Assembly (NCBI GenBank): GCA_005223375.1
Contig: RXOD01005056.1
Span: forward strand, 1 to 16,193
DNA length: 16,193 nt
DNA from: Amoebophrya sp. AT5.2
Lineage: Eukaryota > Sar > Dinophyceae > Syndiniales > Amoebophryaceae
Direction: 5' to 3'
Shown: piece by piece, positions 10,270-16,193 of the stretch
How the letters are laid out: the number at the start of each line of letters is the position of its first letter
Position numbering within the stretch: position 1 is the first letter of the stretch
Position numbers and translations under genes: made by a program
Notes under the pieces: generated by a model
The model's input: only the letters and a program-made list of their open reading frames with translations
Databases searched by the model: none
Told to the model about the DNA's origin: nothing

Positions 10270-13200
10270 ATGCCCATGGGGGCTATGAAGAAGATGGCTG
10301 TCGCGGGGTCGTCCAGCCCCAAGCAGCGCAAGAACGCCCTGGGCGGCGTCGCCAAGAAGAACAAAGTGGTGAAGAAGACCTCTATGAAGAAGATGAAGGT
10401 CAAGAACCAGGAAGCCACTCAGTCCGTCACCCGCAAGCTGAACAAGCTGGTCAAGGAGGCCGCTTACTTGCACCTGATTGACTTCCCCGAAAGTGCGAAG
10501 TGGGACACCAAAACTTTCGCGGTCCCCGACACCCTCCGCCGTGAAGCGAAGCGGCTCTACGAGCAGAAAGCCCCCCACGTCAAGCGCGCCAACGAGGCCA
10601 TCGTGAAAACGGAAGCGTGGAAGACTGCTGCTGCTGAATTGAAAACCCGCTATCGTAATTGGCTTTGTTGTACTTTGCTTAGACTGTGTAGGATACTGTG
10701 ACAGGGAGTCAGATTTACAGTATCTCAAGTTGACATGTTGTCGCGGCTCCTATTGCCTTCTGTTAGTCTTATCCAGCGCGACCACACAGCCTCGCAAGTG
10801 GTAGGCGTGCAGATGAGAGACAGGAAAGCACGTTCATCATGTGTAATGCCATCAAACGAAAAACCTCTTTTTTGTGTACTTGTGAACGCAAGTGCACAAA
10901 AAAGAGGTTTTTCTGTTGTTACTGAATGTCAATATCTTGCGTAGATGATTATAGCTGCGCAACCATGAGCAACCATAACAGTTCAAGTCGCTGCATCTTC
11001 CGCGTGCTGTAGTACGCAAACATCCTGAACGCAGAGATGCAACGATATCAGAAAAACCTCTTTTTTGTGTACTTTGTGAACGCAAACGCACAAAAAAAAG
11101 GTTTTTCTTCTGTTACTGTATGTAAACACTTTCCGTAGATGAAGATGTTTATATCTGTGCAAGCTTTATCTTCGGACGCATACCGTTACCAACCATGGCA
11201 GACCAAGTCACTGCGTCTTGCGCGTGCTGTAGTACGCAAACGTCCTCAAGATCAGAAAAACCCCTTTTTTGTTAAGAAGAGACGGCTTTCTCTCCAAAAT
11301 AGAGCTTTTTCAGAGTCTGTCCTCTTGTTGTGTTTCTGCCGTCTTCTTCTGTAAACACAAATACTATCACGGACTCGCAGGTCTGGCCCACAACGTGCAA
11401 TATGCGGAGCGGTTGGATTCTGCCCTGAGCGCGTTCATCGGATTTGCGAGGCCCAAAATCGCAAAGAAAGAGAACTCGGGACGGGAGTGGACCACCCAAA
11501 CGGTACGAACAGCTGCGGGCTTTTTTGTTGTGACTGAAAGTCAATGAGTCACTCATTAATAAATCGACCCACTCCCTCCCCTGCATGGATCGTCGATCTT
11601 CGTCTTGCTTCGTCGTAACAAGTACTAGAAGCGAGCGGTAGTGTGAGCACGTTTTTATGGCGCAGAAAGTGGTTGCTATCTGAAACGTACTCCCACACGA
11701 CAGAACGCGATGCTGAAGCAAATCCGGACGTCGACGAATGCGTGCGTCCTCACCGCCTTCAACAAGCTCATCAAGGAGATTGACTGCACCGAGGAGAATC
11801 TGCCGCAGGGAGTCGAATTCGTTTTGGTGGACATGCTCGCGATCATTTCCACCGATTACGATACTCTGGACGGCTTCCTGACGATGTGCGAAGCATTGGC
11901 TTCGACTTCTTGTGTTTTGCAACCCGTCTTTACCTCAGTCAGCTCACATCGATCTACAGTAAGTGATGAAGCAGCCACGGCGCAGTAAGTGATGTCTTGA
12001 TACTGGTGCGCATCTACTTTTACTGTGTCGCGGCTCCTTGATGTTCTATCGCTTTTCGACTTGCAGGTACAAGAACAACAAGTTTGACTTCAAAGTCACG
12101 AAGGACCTGATCAAGGTGCTGAAGACCGCGAAGCACTGGCAGAGCAGCTGCGAGAAGCTGATCAAGAAGAAGAAGAAGTATGCGGACATGGAGCTGATCG
12201 GCTCTTCCAATGGCTTCCATCGCTTCTGGCACTACATGGTGCCGAAGCTGCGGAAGCACAACAAAACCCAGATGGTCCAGCTGCACGCCAAGATGTTCAT
12301 GCTGAAGTCGAAAGTGATGAAGTACGTCCGCACTTCGCAGACCAAGGCGACCCTGTTCCTGTACGACGACATGTTTCCCCAGCCCTACATCCCAAGGTCC
12401 GAAAACGAAAACCTGGACGAGTTTCTGACCGAGCAAGACTTTTTGCAAGGCCGCGACGACTGGAAAGACACCAAAGCCCAGATCGCCGCGACCATCAACC
12501 GGGAGCACACGGCGGAAAAAACTATCCAGGAAATGCTGAAGATCGCGGGGTGCGAAAACTTCAAGGAGGTCACCAAAGAAAACACGGCGTGGATGCCGAA
12601 CTGCGCCGACTTGACCGCGGGGGAGCTGTTGGCGGATGCGCATGCCGAAATGAAGAGCGCGTGGGCGGAATTTCTTCCGCGGTACAACATGTACGTCACC
12701 GGAAAAGAGGCGATCATCTCGGTCTGGGGGCTTCCGTCGGTGCGGGCGTCCGGGCTGGACGAGTTTAACGAGTTTCTGCATGACGTCAGCAACTGCAACC
12801 TTTTTCCGCACCAGGCTGGAATCAAAAAGATTGCGCAGATTGCCGCAAACAACGGGGAGATCTACTGCTCGGAAGTGCACGTATAGCAATTTATTATTTA
12901 CCTTCTTGGTTTTAGTGCGTGGATGCATAGACTGCTTGTAGAAGGGAGCGCCGGCGCTCAGTGTCATGATTGATTCATTTCCTCTACAACCACGCACGTA
13001 TGCGTCAGTAATGCCTTAGGGGCTTTCATTACTTCGAAATCAAACCAGACGGTGGTCGACGCGCTGGCGACGCTGACTCCGCTGAAGACGTACGACGACT
13101 ACGTGAATGACCTCGACGACGTGACCGCGCTTTTCACGGAGTTTGAAGAGGAAGGAGCGTCGTCGCAGATTGTCAAGTCCATGCAGCAGTATGTGACGAA

Positions 13201-14406
13201 CAAAATGATTTCCTTCCACCGCGACGCTCAGATCGAGATCAAGACGTTGGTGGAGACAGGTCCGTCACACTGGCGCCGCCAACTTCTTTGTTTGTTCTAG
13301 TCAATGCTACTCTTTTGGTGATAGCATGTTTAACTCAGAAGCAGTTTTGTCCTTTAAGAAAATTTGCGGAGCTAGATCATCTCGAACCACCAGGTGAGAT
13401 CCGCGACGCCTACAAGCTGTACAAGAAGAAGACGAAGTTTGAGAAGTCCGTCAGTGACCTGATTCCCTTCGATCCCATTTGGGGAGACTTTAACTCCTCC
13501 GCAGCTGGGAAGCAGTTGAAGGAGTACGCCGAATCCGAGGGCGACTTTGAGTTCACGGACCTGGAGGGATCCCAGAGCGGCAGCGAGGAGGAGGAAGAAC
13601 GCGATGAGATGGACGCGGAGGAGGAAGAAGACTCTGGCGATGGAGGGGAGGCTCCGTCCGGCCTGGGGAGCGGAAACGACGACAGCGAGGAAGAGTCTGG
13701 CTCCGAGGACGAGGACGACAAAGACGAATCGGGCGAGGAGGAGGAGGTGAGCGAAGAGGAAGTCCAGGCCATGAAGAAGTCGATGAAGAAACTCATGAAA
13801 ATGGCAAAGATGGCGCTGGCTCGGCAGGGCACGGCGTTTGACACGGAGTCCGAGGGCGACTCCGACGAGGAAAACCACCCCAGCCGCATGCCGTCTACCG
13901 ACACTCCGGTCAACTTCTCGAACAGTGAGGACGACCACGACGAGGAGCAGGGGGGTGCCAACAGCCTGGTGATCAATGACAACATGTCTGACGTCGGCTT
14001 CGCTGCGGGAGGAGCGTCCTCTTCTCACTTGCCGAAGGCCAAGGCGAAGGGCAAGGCGGCCGCGAAGATGAAAATGAAGAAAGCGGGAGAGGAAACTCTG
14101 CTGCCGCCCGCAGGCGAGTCGGAGTCGGAGGGGGACAGCGGCTCGATGAGCAAATCCAAATCGAACAGCGGCTCCGAGTTCGAGTCGGGTTCCGACGTTC
14201 CGCTGGGGGGAAGCAAGATGGGTATGAAAATGGCCAAGGCGAAGGCCAAAGGGAAGGCAAAGGCCAAGGCAAAGACGATGACGAAGATGGCTATGAAGAT
14301 GGCCAAGAAGGACAAGGAGGAGGAAGACAGCGATGGGGATGTGTCCATGGGTATCAACTCGTCCGAGGAGGAGCAAGATGACGATTTGCTCGTGGAATCG
14401 GACTAA
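10270..14406 (+). CDS. Hypothetical 941-aa protein with alternating acidic and Lys-Met-Ala blocks (gene C; six exons)
   Basis: Exons 10270-10654, 11381-11502, 11704-11984, 12067-12880, 13049-13259 and 13394-14406 join in frame. All five introns are GT-AG, and the total length is exactly 942 codons including TAA. The ATG at 10270 is the first after an in-frame TAG at 10210. Residues 1-50 are rich in Lys and Met. Residues about 50-640 look globular and helical, with aromatic and charged residues evenly spread, and contain no catalytic motif I recognise. Residues about 650-730 are a Glu/Asp/Ser/Gly acidic tract. Two basic Lys-Ala-Met-Gly blocks follow, near 819-835 and 878-912, before an acidic C-terminal tail. 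Known acidic-basic proteins of this sort often bind histones, nucleic acids or RNPs, so a nuclear role is a plausible guess. Lys-Met-Ala repeats are characteristic of dinoflagellate proteins. Confidence 0.8.
10858..10913 (+). repeat. Long hairpin 1 in gene C intron 1
   Basis: A perfect 19-base left arm (10858-10876) pairs with 10895-10913. The stem continues through one G-T mismatch and five more pairs (ACTTG with CAAGT) to a 6-base loop, TGAACG. In RNA this would be a 25-pair stem, counting one G-U wobble. Confidence 0.9.
11051..11107 (+). repeat. Long hairpin 2 in gene C intron 1
   Basis: The left arm at 11051-11069 is identical to that of hairpin 1. The right arm at 11089-11107 pairs with it over 18 of 19 bases. 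The loop-proximal part differs from hairpin 1 but keeps the TGAACG loop and partial pairing (TTTG with CAAA). Confidence 0.9.
11503..11703 (+). other. Intron 2 of gene C, 201 nt, phase 0
   Basis: GTACGA to CACGACAG. The codons on both sides are complete. It contains CTTTTTTGTTGTGACTGAAAG at 11519-11539, which resembles the segment following the hairpins in intron 1. Directly after comes a 15-base palindrome, AATGAGT-C-ACTCATT, at 11543-11557. Confidence 0.75.
11985..12066 (+). other. Intron 3 of gene C, 82 nt, phase 2
   Basis: GTAAGT to CGACTTGCAG, the strongest donor and one of the few acceptors with a pyrimidine-rich lead. The split codon CA plus G reads Gln. The 12-mer spanning the donor, CAGTAAGTGATG, also occurs 26 bases upstream at 11957-11968, where a donor would break the frame. 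Bases 12026-12038 are identical to 10739-10751 in intron 1. Confidence 0.75.
12881..13048 (+). other. Intron 4 of gene C, 168 nt, phase 0
   Basis: GTATAG to CAAACCAG. Without splicing the exon 4 frame would stop four bases into the intron; splicing carries the same protein style into exon 5. Inside is an inverted repeat. The 15-base arm 12983-12997 pairs with 12915-12922 and 12936-12942, leaving a 13-base bulge. The loop contains the perfect 14-base palindrome GAGCGCCGGCGCTC at 12946-12959. Confidence 0.75.
13260..13393 (+). other. Intron 5 of gene C, 134 nt, phase 1
   Basis: GTCCGT to CCACCAG. The split codon G plus GT reads Gly on both the spliced and unspliced sequence. A short 6-base hairpin, ATGCTA at 13304-13309 with TAGCAT at 13322-13327, lies in the middle. 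The donor is weak, but no other acceptor tested between 13330 and 13394 keeps the frame. Confidence 0.65.
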
Positions 14407-14505
14407 GGTTCGACCCTCGCACGGAAACAGTTTTTTGCGAAGAAACATAGCAATGACTGGACTGCTTATTTATTAGTTGTTTATCTGTAAAACTGGCGCA
14501 GCATT

Positions 14506-14997
14506 TCATTTATTGACTCGTCAGATTATCAAGAATGTGATACTTGATCCGGTAGTACTTAATTTCGGAACCACGATAGCAACAGAGCTTCTGTCCGTCA
14601 TCATACCTCCATTTCAGTATCATAGCACTTCGAGGGAGACACGCCTCGCACTCGTGTGCAGCGGGACGCGCGCTGGATTTTTTCGCTGCCCTCTACTGCT
14701 GTGATCCACAGATTCACTCTTGCGGGGTCAGCATGAAGCAGCGTCGTCTGCTGGTACCGCAATTTAGCCGACGCTGACCTTCGCAGTCATACTACTTTCA
14801 ACGACTCACTGTCGCTTTTCGATGTTTATGATGTGCAGTTGCTCACACCGTTTGTACGCAGCTAGCCATCGCTTCAAATCTTCCTGACTACTGATATATT
14901 GATTCCTCAGTCGCTACTTACTGATTTATTGATTCATCAGGCGGCCGGCATCAAGTATCAGTACCTGACAAATGAAGAATGTGATACTTGAAACCGG
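14506..14997 (+). repeat. Short direct and inverted repeat cluster
   Basis: A 17-mer, AAGAATGTGATACTTGA, occurs at 14531-14547 and 14975-14991. Each copy is preceded at some distance by a TTATTGA(C/T)TC(G/A)TCAG block, at 14506-14524 and 14922-14940. That block is itself part of a tandem 22-base repeat (14889-14910 and 14919-14940, 20 of 22 identical). The second 17-mer lies in an inverted repeat, 14945-14960 with 14982-14997, where 14 of 16 bases pair. This looks like the debris of a repeated element. Confidence 0.7.
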
Positions 14998-15050
14998 CAG
15001 TCATAATAAATTTAAACTGTTTTCGAGAAACTAAGATCTGGAGCGAAGGT

Positions 15051-15569
15051 ATGGCGCTCACCAACATGGCATTCGACTACCGGAACAAAACGTCATTGGG
15101 AAATCCAACGGCGGTGCTGCAGCCGCGTGCAGCCGCAATGCGGGGGGCTCGCCTGCCGCATTTGCAGGTCGCGCGCGGGAGGACACGGCACCGTCGGAAC
15201 AACTATCAAGCTTTTTATATCTCCGCAGGGCATGTGCTGATCTGTAGACTGTGTCGGAAACGGACCTTCATCTATATAGAGTACTACTGGTATAGCTCAT
15301 GCATCGCTTGTGAGAAGTCGCGGCGTCATTTAAGTCACGACTCCACTTTCGATCCATGCGTGTGCACGGGGGTACTGCGACGTCGAAGCACTCGGAGATT
15401 CAAGGAACTACAACCACATACGAAACGGAAGTTTGGTGCTTATTTCTATTTTCAAGATGTAATATTTATACAGAGATTTTTTCATCAAACGAAAAGCACT
15501 GCTAAACATTGCCAGACGACGACTCATTGTCCTTGTCGAGGACTACCACTACATGCTGGCTCCGTCTGA
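15051..15569 (+). CDS. Doubtful ORF of 172 codons
   Basis: An ATG at 15051 opens a frame of 172 codons ending at 15569. The predicted protein is rich in Arg, His, Tyr and Cys and contains two CxxC pairs 17 residues apart (CRLC and CIAC), which could suggest a zinc site. Its composition is unlike the Lys/Glu/Ala-rich products of genes A-C, it has no recognised domain, and no intron or neighbour supports it. A chance frame is more likely. Confidence 0.15.
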   Translation: MALTNMAFDYRNKTSLGNPTAVLQPRAAAMRGARLPHLQVARGRTRHRRNNYQAFYISAGHVLICRLCRKRTFIYIEYYWYSSCIACEKSRRHLSHDSTFDPCVCTGVLRRRSTRRFKELQPHTKRKFGAYFYFQDVIFIQRFFHQTKSTAKHCQTTTHCPCRGLPLHAGSV

Positions 15570-16032
15570 ATCAGAATGAATCTGGACGAGCCTTTGGCTT
15601 TGTGTCATACAAACATACTGATGATCATCGCTTCGCTGTGAGATTCCCTCAACGGACTTGCGAGAAGGTTGGCGTCCGATCGACCAGCCAAAAACCAGGA
15701 ACAGCCCAATTGGCAATGATTTGATGGAAAGCAGGCGCATGATGCATGATACCGCATCAAAGTTTTGGACGCGGGCGAGGCCAGCTGTGCAGTTCGCCAT
15801 AGTGCTGGAGCCGCGACCACGCCGAAGCTACGGCTGCGAGCGGCTCGCGGGGGGTTCTCGTACTTCCGATAGTCCAGTCCGAAGATCTAAAAGCAGGTGT
15901 GTTAGTTTGCTTCGGCGTGTCCCATTGAATTCTGTTTCGTTGCGCGTGCCTTTTAGCGTAGCAGAGACTGGTGCAGGCCGACAGATACTAAACCACAACC
16001 ACGCGTTTCAATTCAACCCGGCAGCACCTCGC

Positions 16033-16069
16033 AGTTTGTGTATAATTTCGAAATGAGTTTGTGTATAAT
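16033..16069 (+). repeat. 14-bp tandem direct repeat
   Basis: AGTTTGTGTATAAT occurs at 16033-16046 and again at 16056-16069, a 23-base period. Only two copies are present and no function can be assigned. Confidence 0.8.
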
Positions 16070-16193
16070 CTAAATATTTGCTTCTGCGATGCGTTTAAGT
16101 ATTTAGGCCCGAGGAAATGCACGCGGGCGCGACCAAAGAAATGCGGGCCGTGCTTAGGGCGTCGGGGGCGGTCAAATAATTGAGGGCCGCCCG

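Larger units (their letters stand above)
10858..11271 (+). repeat. Tandem intronic repeat, about 2.1 diverged copies of a roughly 200-nt unit
   Basis: Units start at 10858, 11051 and 11255 with the same GAAAAACC(T/C)C-T6-G head. Copies 1 and 2 also share a post-hairpin segment (TGTTACTG(A/T)ATGT) and a downstream block, CGCGTGCTGTAGTACGCAAAC, at 11001-11021 and 11221-11241. The third copy keeps only the head and lacks its hairpin partner. Spacing is 193 then 204 nt, with indels between blocks, so the copies are old or were rearranged. Confidence 0.85.
10655..11380 (+). other. Intron 1 of gene C, 726 nt, phase 1
   Basis: It runs from GTAATT to CTCGCAG. The split codon (C plus GT) reads Arg, and both flanking frames continue with gene-like composition. 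It is the longest intron of the gene and is largely made of the tandem hairpin-bearing repeat described separately. Near its 5' end is another perfect stem, GATACTGT at 10692-10699 with ACAGTATC at 10717-10724. Confidence 0.75.
14407..16193. other. Downstream non-coding region with dispersed short repeats
   Basis: About 1.8 kb after the gene C stop. It is AT-richer and carries several short direct and inverted repeats, listed separately. One 172-codon frame is noted with low confidence. The frame at 15658-16056 begins only at a TTG, has unstructured composition and is not accepted. No RNA gene was recognised. Confidence 0.45.

Noticed and set aside
10858..11271. CRISPR array or bacterial terminator
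   Set aside because: The repeats are long, diverged, about 200 nt apart and lie inside a eukaryotic intron. The T-runs belong to hairpin arms rather than following a stem.
12020..12997. 325-codon open frame on the minus strand
   Set aside because: It is antisense to exon 4 of gene C and runs on into its introns. Exon 4 is supported by in-phase splices on both sides.
13372..14448. 358-codon open frame on the minus strand
   Set aside because: It is exactly antisense to the acidic and Lys-rich exon 6 of gene C. The His/Leu/Arg-rich product is the mirror of GC-ending Glu, Asp and Lys codons.
15658..16056. 132-codon forward frame near the right end
   Set aside because: It starts only at a TTG, has no domain or gene-like composition, and overlaps short repeats.
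1..16193. tRNA, 5S rRNA or spliced-leader RNA gene
   Set aside because: I looked for TΨC-arm-like GGTTCRA boxes and the conserved 3' part of the dinoflagellate spliced leader and found no convincing match by eye.

Overview
The window looks like nuclear DNA from a gene-dense protist, most likely an alveolate of the dinoflagellate lineage. Three large genes all lie on the + strand. They appear to be split by phase-consistent GT-AG introns. Their products are mostly low-complexity, with runs of Ser, Ala, Glu/Asp and Lys-Met-Ala blocks of the kind common in dinoflagellate proteins. Gene spacing of about 4-5 kb is closer to a compact parasitic dinoflagellate such as Amoebophrya than to a symbiont dinoflagellate. 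That placement is an inference, not something the sequence proves. No bacterial operon, tRNA, rRNA or CRISPR array was seen.

Layout: 1-121 may hold the last codons of an upstream gene. 122-905 is non-coding. Gene A (906-6148) is best read as two exons joined across a 752-nt intron, giving about 1496 aa; otherwise it is two adjacent genes. Its first half carries a faint hAT-transposase-like order of residues (Asp, Asp, CxxH, RW). 6149-7158 is intergenic. Gene B (7159-8966) has two exons and encodes about 505 aa of Ser/Pro/Ala-rich, then Lys-rich, then acidic sequence. 8967-10269 is intergenic and holds a TGTAAATTTTAC motif cluster. Gene C (10270-14406) has six exons, and every junction keeps the reading frame. 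Its 941-aa product has a basic N terminus, a helical middle and a C terminus alternating acidic and Lys-Met-Ala blocks. 14407-16193 is a repeat-bearing, AT-richer tail with no convincing gene.

The most unusual signal is in the introns. Intron 1 of gene C holds tandem copies of a roughly 200-nt unit built around a near-perfect hairpin. The gene A intron has short inverted repeats placed symmetrically just inside its splice sites. Several other introns also fold on themselves or share short identical segments. Together this suggests repeat-derived (introner-like) introns. None of the three proteins is recognised as a named family. Genes B and C look like nuclear or nucleolar, nucleic-acid- or histone-binding proteins on composition alone, and nothing shows that the three genes work in one pathway.
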